DNA of 50,916 nucleotides from Bacteroidales bacterium (GTDB taxonomy: Bacteria > Bacteroidota > Bacteroidia > Bacteroidales > Marinilabiliaceae). The translations under genes were made by a program, and so were the position numbers. Below, piece by piece: positions 41,932 through 50,858 of the stretch. Within the stretch, counting starts at the first letter, position 1. Each line of letters starts with the position of its first letter. The notes under the pieces are model-generated. The model was not told the DNA's origin and made no database searches. It saw nothing but the letters and a program-made list of their open reading frames with translations. Location: NCBI GenBank assembly GCA_022768325.1, contig JALEMI010000113.1, positions 1-50,916 on the forward strand. The letters run 5' to 3'.

Positions 41932-44900
41932 ACGAGTTCTTCCTGAAGATTTACGCATGGCTCGGCAAGAGCCCGTGGCGGCTATGGCTGACGATGTCGG
42001 TCGTGGTCGCCGCAGTCGTTTCCGGCGCCAGCCGTATGAGCGTATCGGAAAACATAGCGGACTTCTTCCCCGCCAAAGACGCTCAGAACCTCGGCATCTT
42101 GGGGCGGCTGAAAGCCATGGACCGCATAACATTCATCTTGGAAGGCAACGACGAGACGGGCGGAATGCCCCAAGACGCGCAACTGATAGAAGCCGCCGAA
42201 CGCCTTGCGGAGCGACTGCAAAACGAGATTGGCGACGACGGGGAGATAGAGCTATTCTACGGGCCGGAGCTGACCGACTCGATGGCCAACTTTGTATATC
42301 GCCACCTGCCTATCCTCTTGAACGCCAGCGACTATGCCGCCATAGACAGCGCATTTTGCCCGGAGCAAGTGGCGACACGACTGCGGACGATAAAGGGAAT
42401 GCTGATCTCCCCGGCGGGGAGCGAGATGGCAACACACCTTGGGCGGGACCCGCTCATGATGGCATTGCCAATCTTGGAGAGACTTAGGGACCTTGGCCTT
42501 GCGGAGACCCTGAGAATGGACGACGGCTACCTCTTCTCGGCCGACGGGCGACGAGTGTTGATGTTCATGGACCTCAAAGCCGACTTCATGAGCCGCAGGG
42601 CTGGCGTGAGCCTGAGCCGCATAATTGGCGAAAGCATTGAGAAACTGCACATTGAGGACGGGCATCATGGGGTGGAAGTGTATGCCTACGGAGCGCCTCT
42701 GGTGACGGAATCGAACTCGGAATGCGTCAAGAGCGACGAGATATTGACCCTTTCCATCTCGTTGAGCATCTTGACCGTGGTGTTGCTGCTCGTCTTCCGC
42801 AGCATCCGGTCGGTTGTCCTGCTGATTGTCCCCGTGGTATTTGGCGCAGCCTTTGCGGGCGCGGTAGTCGCGGCCATGGGCATTGAGCTGTCGCAAATGG
42901 CACTTGGCACGGGGGCGACAATCATGGGATTGGGGCTGAGCTACTCGATACACATGGTGACGCATGGGCTGCACGTGGAGAGCGTCCGTCAGCTTATACG
43001 GGAGATGGCGTGGCCGATGACCGTGGGGAGCGTCACGACGATTGGCGCGTTCTTGGCATTGCTGTTCACGGGGTCGACCGTCTTGCGGCACCTTGGGCTA
43101 TTTGCGTCGCTTACCCTTGTTGGCACACTGTTGTTTTGCCTCGTCTTCTTGCCCCACATGATGAAAGTGGGGCGGAATTGTGGCGGCAGAGCCTTCCGCG
43201 CCGTGGAGCGTATTGCGGGATATGACTACTCGGGGAACACGTGGCTGAGCGTGGCGATAGGGTGTACATTCGTGGTTTGCCTCTTTTTCTTTGGCGACGT
43301 GAGATTTAACGCCGACATGGCGGCACTCAACTATCGGGGCGACGAGCATTTGCAGAAATCGCAGGCCGTGATGAACGAGACGCTCGGCATTGGCGGACAC
43401 CAATCGGCCGCCATCGTAACGGGCGAGACGAGCGAAGAGCTTGCCGCCAACTCCCGAACTTTCGTAGAACGGGCGGACAGCCTCAGGGGCATGGGACTCC
43501 GATTTGCGAAATCGGCAGGGCGAGACTTTCTCCCGACAGAGACGGAAGCGAGGGAGAGAGCCGCCCGATGGAACACGATATTCACCCGTGAGCGCATTGA
43601 CGCCGTGAGCCGCGCCCTGCGGGACAGCGGAGCGGTGATGGGATTCTCGCCCAACGCATTTGACAGCTTTGTGGAGATGGCGAGCCAAAGAGCCGAGGGG
43701 CATTGCATAAGCGCGGACGAGATATGCGCCTCGCCCCTCTTTGCCGACTGGGTGACGCGAGACGGCGACAACATACTCCTCAACTATCGGCTTGAGACAG
43801 AAGTGGCGAACCGCGACGAAATACTGACGGAACTGGGGCAGACGCCCCACACCATAATTGCGGACATGGGGTATTACAGCCGGCGCGCCACTCGCCTTAT
43901 TGTAGACGACTTCAACTGGCTGCTGTTGCTCAGCTCGCTGATTGTCTCGGCGGCACTCATTGCGTCGTATGGGCGAGTGGAGCTATTCTTGCTGACCTTC
44001 ATGCCGATGGTCGTCGGGTGGGTGATAATCCTTGGGCTGATGGCCATCTTTGGCGTTGAGTTCAACGTTGTCAACATAATCTTGTCGACCTTCATATTTG
44101 GCGTTGGTGACGACTACTCGATATTCATCATGGACGGCCTGCAGAACGGTTACTCACGGGGGAAACGGATTATGAGTGGACACAAGACGGCCATCTTGCT
44201 GAGCGCATTTGCCGTCATGGGGGGACTTGGGGCGCAAGTGTTTGGTAGGCACCCGGCGGTCCACTCATTGGGACTGATCTCGATATTTGGGCTCATGGCC
44301 GTCATTGTGACCAGCTTCGTGGTGCAGCCCATCCTGTTCCGCCTGTTAATCTCGGGGCCTGTGAGCAAGGGGGGCCTGCCGTATACCTTGCCATCGTTGA
44401 CGCGCGGGGTGGTCTCGACGACGCTCTTTGGGATTGCCTGCGCGGTGTGCCAGATTGCGAACGGCGCGATGTGGCTGGCAGTGCGCAATGGAAGTCGTAG
44501 GCGCAAAGCGGCGCGGAGCGTGGCTCACAACGTGATGAGGGGCTACCTCGGCTTGTGCCGCCCGATATTGCGAGTGGAGCGGCCTGAGGTGGAGAGCGGA
44601 GGACAGGCCGTGATTGTGAGCAACCATCAGTCGTCGCTTGACATCTTGGCCTTGATGGCATCGTCGGACCGGATAATATTTGTCGTGAAGGGATGGGTGA
44701 GCCGCTCGGTCGTATTGGGGCCTGTTGTGGAATCGATGGGCTTCGTGAGCGTAGGCGACGGGTTGGAAGAGACGGGCATGGCGAAACTGCGCGCGGCTGT
44801 TGACGAGGGTTGTTCGATAGTCATATTCCCCGAAGGGAAGCGGAGCTCGGACGGCAGCGTAGGGCGATTTCATAAAGGCGCGGCGGCCTTGGCGGCGGAA

Positions 44901-45464
44901 TTTGGTCTGCCCTTGCGCCCGATAGTCTTCTACGGCAATGGGCTCGCCGTGGCTAAAGGTCAGCCGCTCAACCTGATGCGTTGCCGCCTTGGAGTGGACC
45001 GACTGCCCGACATCAGCATTGCGAAAGGAGCGGACGACGCGGAGATAAAAGCCAAGACACGCCAGATGCAAGAACTCATGACGCGACACCTGGCAGAGAT
45101 GCGCGACGAGCTGGACAAGAGCAACATATACTTCCGCGACCTGATAGAGCGCGGATACATATACCGCGGATGGGCGGAATACGCCCAAGCCCGCCGATAT
45201 GTCCGCACGGCGGGGACGACACCCCTACCCCACCCCGACGGCGACGGACGCATAGAGATGGACGCCTCGCCCCGTGGGCTGAGCGCATTCAGAGCCGCCC
45301 TAATGAGCGACGCGCGAGAGATATGCGCCCGCGTGGGGAGCGAAGAAGAGGCGGAGTATTGCCGACTGTCGCCACTCGTGGGCTACCTGGCCGCTCGCGG
45401 CAAGCGAGTGACGTTTGGGACGGCCAAAGATGACAACGGGCGAGAGAAAGAGCTATCTTTATGA
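41928..45464 (+). CDS. RND/MMPL-type exporter fused to a PlsC acyltransferase
   Basis: Counting from ATG 41928 the protein has 1178 residues. Residues 1-840 form a two-half MMPL/RND exporter (first half with SLSILTVVLLLVFRSIRSVVLLIVP and LGTGATIMGLGLSYSIHMV, second with FGVGDDYSIFIMDGL), with large periplasmic loops. A PlsC-type acyltransferase follows: NHQSSLD at 899-905 (HX4D) and FPEG at 967-970. The last ~115 residues start NIYFRDLIERGYIYRGWAEYAQARRYVR and are unassigned. Such exporters in APE-type loci move lipid products to the outer membrane. Its start overlaps the GT2 stop and its stop overlaps recO. Confidence 0.88.
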   Translation: MNEFFLKIYAWLGKSPWRLWLTMSVVVAAVVSGASRMSVSENIADFFPAKDAQNLGILGRLKAMDRITFILEGNDETGGMPQDAQLIEAAERLAERLQNEIGDDGEIELFYGPELTDSMANFVYRHLPILLNASDYAAIDSAFCPEQVATRLRTIKGMLISPAGSEMATHLGRDPLMMALPILERLRDLGLAETLRMDDGYLFSADGRRVLMFMDLKADFMSRRAGVSLSRIIGESIEKLHIEDGHHGVEVYAYGAPLVTESNSECVKSDEILTLSISLSILTVVLLLVFRSIRSVVLLIVPVVFGAAFAGAVVAAMGIELSQMALGTGATIMGLGLSYSIHMVTHGLHVESVRQLIREMAWPMTVGSVTTIGAFLALLFTGSTVLRHLGLFASLTLVGTLLFCLVFLPHMMKVGRNCGGRAFRAVERIAGYDYSGNTWLSVAIGCTFVVCLFFFGDVRFNADMAALNYRGDEHLQKSQAVMNETLGIGGHQSAAIVTGETSEELAANSRTFVERADSLRGMGLRFAKSAGRDFLPTETEARERAARWNTIFTRERIDAVSRALRDSGAVMGFSPNAFDSFVEMASQRAEGHCISADEICASPLFADWVTRDGDNILLNYRLETEVANRDEILTELGQTPHTIIADMGYYSRRATRLIVDDFNWLLLLSSLIVSAALIASYGRVELFLLTFMPMVVGWVIILGLMAIFGVEFNVVNIILSTFIFGVGDDYSIFIMDGLQNGYSRGKRIMSGHKTAILLSAFAVMGGLGAQVFGRHPAVHSLGLISIFGLMAVIVTSFVVQPILFRLLISGPVSKGGLPYTLPSLTRGVVSTTLFGIACAVCQIANGAMWLAVRNGSRRRKAARSVAHNVMRGYLGLCRPILRVERPEVESGGQAVIVSNHQSSLDILALMASSDRIIFVVKGWVSRSVVLGPVVESMGFVSVGDGLEETGMAKLRAAVDEGCSIVIFPEGKRSSDGSVGRFHKGAAALAAEFGLPLRPIVFYGNGLAVAKGQPLNLMRCRLGVDRLPDISIAKGADDAEIKAKTRQMQELMTRHLAEMRDELDKSNIYFRDLIERGYIYRGWAEYAQARRYVRTAGTTPLPHPDGDGRIEMDASPRGLSAFRAALMSDAREICARVGSEEEAEYCRLSPLVGYLAARGKRVTFGTAKDDNGREKELSL

Positions 45465-46180
45465 AAATGAGGGAAGAAAAGGAAGAGGGACTTGTACTCT
45501 CGACCGTGAAATATGGCGAAGGCGGCCTCGTTGTCAACATCTTCACGCGCAACGAGGGGCGCAGAGGCTACATGGCCTCGGCCAATAGGCGGAAAGGCAA
45601 GAGCCAGCCTGGGCTGATGCCCTTGACGATGGTAGAGTTCGTAGGGAAGAGCCGGCGAAGCTCTCAGATGGGGCGGATGAGCGACGTAAGGCTATCGCGC
45701 CCGTTTGGGACAATACCGTTCAACATAATCCGCCGCTCGGAAGCCTTCTTCATTGCGGAACTGATGAGCCGCGCCATACCGCCCGACGTGCCTGACCCCG
45801 ACCTATTCGACTTTGCCCGTGAGGCCATAGCCACCCTTGACGACGGAATGGAGGGGGACTATAACTTCCACCTCTACTTCATGATGCGGATGGCGGAATA
45901 TCTGGGCTTCGGGGTGGACACGGACCGGGGCGGGCGCATGATATTCGACATGATTGCGGGGACATGGGCCGACAGCCTTCCGCCGCATCCTGACGTTGTC
46001 GTGGGGAGAATGGCCGACCTTTGGCATTGGGCGGCGACGACCGAGCCGGACCGACTGACCGAAATGGAGATGAGCCGTGCGGAGCGTCAGGAATTGATAC
46101 GTCAAATGACGAGATACTACAAGATACATCAGCCTGGATTTGGCGACATGACGTCGCAAGAGATCTTGGCCCAGTTGTAA
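45461..46180 (+). CDS. recO: DNA repair protein RecO
   Basis: The 239-residue protein has the RecO layout: N-terminal OB domain (GLVLSTVKYGEGGLVVNIFTRNEGRRGYMASANRR), then a helical part with FNIIRRSEAFFIAELMSRAI, FHLYFMMRMAEYLGFG and FDMIAGTWADSLPPHPD. As in most Bacteroidota there is no zinc finger. It loads RecA with RecR in gap repair. Its ATG overlaps the exporter stop by 4 bp (ATGA), tying a housekeeping gene to the lipid-type run; the ligase gene follows after 25 bp. Confidence 0.9.
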   Translation: MKMREEKEEGLVLSTVKYGEGGLVVNIFTRNEGRRGYMASANRRKGKSQPGLMPLTMVEFVGKSRRSSQMGRMSDVRLSRPFGTIPFNIIRRSEAFFIAELMSRAIPPDVPDPDLFDFAREAIATLDDGMEGDYNFHLYFMMRMAEYLGFGVDTDRGGRMIFDMIAGTWADSLPPHPDVVVGRMADLWHWAATTEPDRLTEMEMSRAERQELIRQMTRYYKIHQPGFGDMTSQEILAQL

Positions 46181-46205
46181 AAGCGAAAAAATAAAATTTG
46201 GGAGA

Positions 46206-47504
46206 ATGTTCACACCCCACCCAGAAATCCAGTACGCCTCGGCGGCTGAGATAAAAACATTCCAAGAAGAGCGGCTGCGCGAGGCGATAAGCTACGCGGC
46301 GGCCAAGTCTCCTTTTTATAAAGAGATGTTCGCCAAGACGGGCATCGCCCCCGAGAGCATCCGCACGATAGAAGACCTACGCCGGCTGCCCTTGACGACA
46401 AAGCAGGACTTGCAGAGCCGCAACGCCGACTTTATCTGCGTAGGTCAGCGCGAGATTGCCGACTACGTCACGACGAGCGGCACACTGGGCGACCCCGTGA
46501 CGATAGCCTTGACGCAGAGCGACATAGAGCGATTGGCGTATAATGAAGAGCTGTCGTTTGGCGTGGCGGGATGCAGCGAAGAGGACATAATGCAGCTGAT
46601 GGTGACCTTGGACCGTCGGTTCATGGCGGGCTTCGCATATTACCTGGGCGCGAGAGCCAAGGGGATGGGCGTATGCCGCGTGGGGAACGGGATTCCCCAG
46701 CTTCAGTGGGACACGATAGGGCGGATACGCCCGACGGTGGGGATGTGCGTACCGTCGTTCCTGATGAAACTGATTGACCATGCGGAGCAGAACGGAATTG
46801 ACCATCACACATCGTCAATAAAGAAATTCATCTGCATAGGCGAAGCCCTCAGGACACCCGACGGGCAATATACAAAACTCGGGCAACAGATTGCAGCCCG
46901 ATGGCCAGAGGTGAGCCTCTACACGACCTACGCCTCGACGGAGATGCAGAGCTCATTTACGGAGTGCGAGCATTTCTGCGGCGGGCATAGCCAGCCCGAG
47001 CTCATCATTGTGGAATTCCTTGACGACGCGGGTCAGCCCGTGGGCGAGGGGGAAGTGGGCGAAGTGACAATAACGACCCTCGGCATTGAGGGGACGCCCC
47101 TAATCCGCTTCCGGACAGGCGACATGGTGAACCACTATACGGGCAAATGCGCCTGCGGACGACAGACCACCCGGTTGGGCAGCGTTGTGGGGCGCAAGGG
47201 GCAGATGATAAAATTCAAGGGCACGACACTGTATCCGCCCGCCATATTCGACATATTGGACGGCATTGGCGGCATTGTGAACTACGTTGTGGAGGTGTAT
47301 ACCAACGACTTAGGGACAGACGAAGTGAAAGTGCGAGTGGGGAGCCAAGACACCTCGGACGCATTTGCGAAGCGGATAAAAGACATCTTCCGTGCGAAAG
47401 TGCGGGTGGCACCCAGCGTATCGTTTGAATCGCCCGACTACATAAACAAGATAATGTTCCCGCCGATGAGCCGCAAGGCCGTCAAGTTCATAGACCTGAG
47501 ATGA
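46206..47504 (+). CDS. PaaK-like AMP-forming acyl-CoA ligase
   Basis: The 432-residue protein belongs to the phenylacetate-CoA ligase family: LPLTTKQDLQ, the phosphate-binding TSGTLGDPVTIALT (90-103), YASTEMQSSFTEC, FRTGDMVNHY, a Cys pair in CACGRQTTRLGSVVGRKGQMIKFKG, and a C-terminal ferredoxin-like domain (YVVEVYTNDLGTDEVKVRV). It activates a carboxylic acid as the adenylate and loads CoA or a carrier thiol; the acid is unknown. It lies 25 bp after recO and overlaps the E1-like gene by ATGA, so those two are probably linked in function. Confidence 0.87.
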   Translation: MFTPHPEIQYASAAEIKTFQEERLREAISYAAAKSPFYKEMFAKTGIAPESIRTIEDLRRLPLTTKQDLQSRNADFICVGQREIADYVTTSGTLGDPVTIALTQSDIERLAYNEELSFGVAGCSEEDIMQLMVTLDRRFMAGFAYYLGARAKGMGVCRVGNGIPQLQWDTIGRIRPTVGMCVPSFLMKLIDHAEQNGIDHHTSSIKKFICIGEALRTPDGQYTKLGQQIAARWPEVSLYTTYASTEMQSSFTECEHFCGGHSQPELIIVEFLDDAGQPVGEGEVGEVTITTLGIEGTPLIRFRTGDMVNHYTGKCACGRQTTRLGSVVGRKGQMIKFKGTTLYPPAIFDILDGIGGIVNYVVEVYTNDLGTDEVKVRVGSQDTSDAFAKRIKDIFRAKVRVAPSVSFESPDYINKIMFPPMSRKAVKFIDLR

Positions 47505-49102
47505 GCGGCTCGGAAGACATAAGCCTTGGTCAGTTTAAGGAGCAAGTGTTGAGCGACTACCGCAAAGCGTATGCGGGGCGCGAGACGCTCCGCGTGGCTC
47601 AGGTGGAATCGGACTGCCACTACGTGACGAACCGGAGCGACGTGGGGCAAGTGGCCTTGGCACGATTTGTTGGTGCGGACGACGCGTACATCTCCGCCGG
47701 GAAAGACCTTACGGCCGAGATGTCGATGGGGCGGCAGACGAGCCGCGGGTTCTTTAGCGGCCTATTCTCGTCGGCAGCCGACGTATACTCCCACGGGTCG
47801 CCGAGCCAGATGGCCGTGGCCGTGGGCATGGCATTGGCGGAAGCCTCGACGACGCAAGCGGGCGGGGCGGGAGAGCCTCGTCGGATTGTGGTCAGCACGG
47901 CTTGCGGCGACTTTGGCACAGATGGCGACTTCTTGGAATCGGTATGTTATGCCGCGGCGCGTTCGTTGCCGCTGTGCATAGTGCTGTGGAACAACAACGG
48001 CACGACATCTAACGGCAACATGATACGCCAGTTGGGCGGCTTCGGGCAGACCGTGAGGGGGCGCAAGACATTGTGCATTGAGGCCGTAAAGGGGGGCGAC
48101 TATGCCGCCTTGTGCCGCGTGATGGCCACGCAGACCAGCCGCACCCGGACGGGCCTGACCACACTGACCTTCGTGAGCGGAGCAGAGGACGAGATTGAGC
48201 AATTCCGCAAATGGTTGGAAGAGCGCCAGATTGCGACCAGCCAACAGCTATCGGCAATAGAGGCCAACGTGCGGCAAGAGATTGAGCGCGAGAGGCGCGG
48301 GGCATACCTGACCTCGCTCGTGGCGGACACGCCGATACGCCATCCACACCGTCAGCTGATGGACATTGGCGCGTTGTATGGTCACGCATCGGCACCCGTG
48401 ATGCCGATGGACGCGGCGCCGGGCATTGTGAACAAAGCCATTGGCGTGGCACGCGCGGGACTGTTGCCAATTGTATCGACAACAGCGGCCGACATAAGGG
48501 CGTCGCTCCTGCACAGCTATCCGACCACGAACATGGTCATGCGCACCACCGACATTGAGAGTGGCGGCGTTATGGCCTCGACATCGGAGACGACGGAGAT
48601 ATGGACCCCCGCCTGCCATGCGGAGGCATCGGCGGCATACGCAGAGATACTCAGCACCCCGCGGCAAGCCGTGGTAATTGAGCCCGGATCGGAGAGCGCG
48701 GAGACCAAGACGGGCGAGCCGAAAAGCGGCGGGGCGCACAGACTGGCCGAGGGGGAAGACATAACCTTGCTCTCCTTTGGCGCGACGACACAGCCGGCGG
48801 CTGACGCCACGGCACTGATGAAACGCCAGAACACGAGGATTGAGCACATCCACCTCTGCACCATACGGCCCATTGACACGGACGGCATGGTACGGGCATC
48901 GCTGCGGAAAACGAAACGGCTCGCCATTGTGGACTCTGACCCGTCGGGCCTGACGGGGCGGATGATAATTGCGCAGCTGACCGAGCAACAGGACGCCATG
49001 AGGCACCTGATGACCCCGCCAATAGTAATCCGCCCCAAATCGGCGATGAGGCCGGCGGAACCGCACGACATTTGCATTGCAATATCGGGAATGCTCAACT
49101 AA
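47501..49102 (+). CDS. Fused, strongly diverged 2-oxoacid dehydrogenase E1-like protein
   Basis: The 533-residue protein resembles E1 alpha plus E1 beta fused, but fused E1 proteins are usually near 660-680 residues. The N-terminal half keeps a ThDP-like motif: ACGDFGTDGDFLESVCYAAARSLPLCIVLWNNNG with GD-F at 136-138 (G replaced by F) and NNN at 164-166. The C-terminal third is transketolase-C-like (EDITLLSFGATTQPAADATALM, IHLCTIRPIDTDGMVRASLRKTKRLAIVDSD). The beta core between them is poorly kept. It could decarboxylate a 2-oxo acid to supply an acyl group or have lost this activity. It overlaps the ligase gene. Confidence 0.68.
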   Translation: MSGSEDISLGQFKEQVLSDYRKAYAGRETLRVAQVESDCHYVTNRSDVGQVALARFVGADDAYISAGKDLTAEMSMGRQTSRGFFSGLFSSAADVYSHGSPSQMAVAVGMALAEASTTQAGGAGEPRRIVVSTACGDFGTDGDFLESVCYAAARSLPLCIVLWNNNGTTSNGNMIRQLGGFGQTVRGRKTLCIEAVKGGDYAALCRVMATQTSRTRTGLTTLTFVSGAEDEIEQFRKWLEERQIATSQQLSAIEANVRQEIERERRGAYLTSLVADTPIRHPHRQLMDIGALYGHASAPVMPMDAAPGIVNKAIGVARAGLLPIVSTTAADIRASLLHSYPTTNMVMRTTDIESGGVMASTSETTEIWTPACHAEASAAYAEILSTPRQAVVIEPGSESAETKTGEPKSGGAHRLAEGEDITLLSFGATTQPAADATALMKRQNTRIEHIHLCTIRPIDTDGMVRASLRKTKRLAIVDSDPSGLTGRMIIAQLTEQQDAMRHLMTPPIVIRPKSAMRPAEPHDICIAISGMLN

Positions 49103-49115
49103 CGAGAAAAACGGG

Positions 49116-49733
49116 ATGAAAAAGAGGATAATAGCGGCTGTCGTGGCTCTTGGCATAGCGTCGGCCACATATTCGCAGACGAGCGACGCCTTGAATCGGT
49201 TGGAGGCCGGCATTGAGACGTCATACGCTCAAATGGAGCGCATGACGTGCACATACGAGCTGACACGGCAAGTGAGCCTGCTGAGCGACGCCGCGCACGA
49301 GAAAGGGACCCTGACATACAGCAAAAGCCACAGGACACTGGTCCTGGCCAGCCTGACCACGGCGGGCGACAGCACGATAATGAACCATACGGGGATAACG
49401 AACGTGAGCGGCGGCAAACGGGTATGGACCGACGCCGCACGCAGCACGGCACTGCGCCAGATGCTGGACATCGTCATGGCCTGCTTCTCGGGGGACTTTA
49501 GGGGCGTACGCGCCGCGGGGAACGTCACGGCAAAGGACCTGGGCGGGACGACAGAAGTGACCTTCGTGCCGACGGACAGGCGCGTCTTGCGCCACATAGG
49601 GTCGATAACGCTGTCGTTTGGCAACGACGACTATGGGCTCAGGCGTATGACCGTGGTTCAGCGCGGAGGGGACTTCATGGCGTACACCTTTGGGAAGAAA
49701 AAGGTGGAGAGCCGCGGCACGGGGCGCAAATAG
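49116..49733 (+). CDS. LolA-like outer-membrane lipoprotein carrier
   Basis: Counting from ATG 49116 the 205-residue protein has a signal peptide (residues 1-21, ending ASATYSQ) and a LolA-type half-barrel: EKGTLTYSKSHRTLVLAS, RQMLDIVMACFSGDF, TTEVTFVPTDRRVLRHIGSITLSF and LRRMTVVQRGGDFMAYTF. LolA-like proteins of this kind accompany the MMPL exporter in APE-type loci, where they may carry a lipid product across the periplasm. The frame is open to 49077 but the signal peptide begins at 49116. It follows the E1-like gene by 13 bp and ends the run. Confidence 0.8.
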   Translation: MKKRIIAAVVALGIASATYSQTSDALNRLEAGIETSYAQMERMTCTYELTRQVSLLSDAAHEKGTLTYSKSHRTLVLASLTTAGDSTIMNHTGITNVSGGKRVWTDAARSTALRQMLDIVMACFSGDFRGVRAAGNVTAKDLGGTTEVTFVPTDRRVLRHIGSITLSFGNDDYGLRRMTVVQRGGDFMAYTFGKKKVESRGTGRK

Positions 49734-49769
49734 GGGCGTGGCTATGGGCTTATTATCGTGATTATTAAG

Positions 49770-49777
49770 TAATTTTG
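49770..49777 (+). promoter_or_regulatory. -7 promoter element of pheS
   Basis: TAATTTTG matches TAnnTTTG, 31 bp before ATG 49809. No -33 box is evident. Confidence 0.5.
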
Positions 49778-49808
49778 TAAGAAAGCGAACATTCGTAAAA
49801 ACAGGACA

Positions 49809-50834
49809 ATGCTCAAAGACAAGATAGAAGCCCTGAAGGCGGAGATAGCCGGGCTTAAGGCAGCCAGCGCGGACGAAGCAGAGGCGCTGCGCATTAAATA
49901 TCTTAGCAAAAAAGGCTCGGTAAGCCTTCTTTTTGAGGACTTCAAGACCGTTGCGCCCGAGTTGAAGCGCGAAATGGGTCAGAAGCTGAACGAGCTTAAG
50001 ACATTGGCTCAGAACCGCATTGCAGAGCTAAAGGCATCGGCAGCCGCGGCAGCGCAAAAGGAGGTGGAGAAGACCGACGTGAGCCGCCCCGGGACACCGT
50101 CGCCCATTGGAGGCCGCCATCCGCTCTCGATAGTTAAGAATGAAATTGTAGAGATATTCGGGCGATTGGGCTTCACCGTGGCCGAAGGGCCAGAGGTTGA
50201 GGACGATTGGCACGTCTTCACGGCGTTGAACTTCCCTCCCGAGCACCCGGCGCGCGATATGCAGGACACCTTCTTCATCAACACGAACCCCGACATCTTG
50301 CTCCGAACCCACACGAGCTCTGTCCAGGTGCGCGAGATGGAGCGCAAACGTCCGCCCATCAGGGCCGTGTTCCCTGGGCGCGTATTCCGCAACGAGGCCA
50401 TCTCGGCACGTGCGCACTGCATCTTCCATCAGGTGGAGGGCCTGTACGTGGCTAAGAACGTATCGTTTGCCGACCTTAAGCAGGTGTTGCTCTACTTCGC
50501 CAAGGAGATGTTCGGCTCGGACGTTGAGATACGCCTCCGCCCGTCGTACTTCCCGTTCACTGAGCCGTCGGCCGAGATGGACGTGAGCTGCACACTATGC
50601 GGCGGCAAGGGCTGCGGCGTTTGCAAGGGTTCGGGCTGGCTGGAGATCTTGGGCTGCGGAATGGTGGACCCGGCGGTCTTGGAGAACAACGGCATTGACC
50701 CGAAAGAGTATAGCGGCTATGCGTTTGGCATGGGCGTGGAGCGCATAGCGATGTTGCGCTATGGCGTTGACGACATCCGCAATTTCTTTGAGAACGACGT
50801 GCGTTTCCTGAGCCAGTTCCAATCGGCGATGTAG
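49809..50834 (+). CDS. pheS: Phenylalanyl-tRNA synthetase alpha subunit
   Basis: The 341-residue protein has the N-terminal coiled-coil (about 1-85), then the class II core: HPLSIVKNEIVEIFGRLGF, motif 2 PGRVFRNEAISARAHCIFHQVEGLYV, PSYFPFTEPSAEMDV and motif 3 GYAFGMGVERIAMLRYGVDDIR. A Cys-rich insertion CTLCGGKGCGVCKGSGW, typical of Bacteroidota PheS, may bind zinc. It charges tRNA-Phe with the beta subunit, whose gene is not in the window. It has its own promoter and a terminator. Confidence 0.96.
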   Translation: MLKDKIEALKAEIAGLKAASADEAEALRIKYLSKKGSVSLLFEDFKTVAPELKREMGQKLNELKTLAQNRIAELKASAAAAAQKEVEKTDVSRPGTPSPIGGRHPLSIVKNEIVEIFGRLGFTVAEGPEVEDDWHVFTALNFPPEHPARDMQDTFFINTNPDILLRTHTSSVQVREMERKRPPIRAVFPGRVFRNEAISARAHCIFHQVEGLYVAKNVSFADLKQVLLYFAKEMFGSDVEIRLRPSYFPFTEPSAEMDVSCTLCGGKGCGVCKGSGWLEILGCGMVDPAVLENNGIDPKEYSGYAFGMGVERIAMLRYGVDDIRNFFENDVRFLSQFQSAM

Positions 50835-50858
50835 GCTGACAGCGGGAAAAGAGTAATG

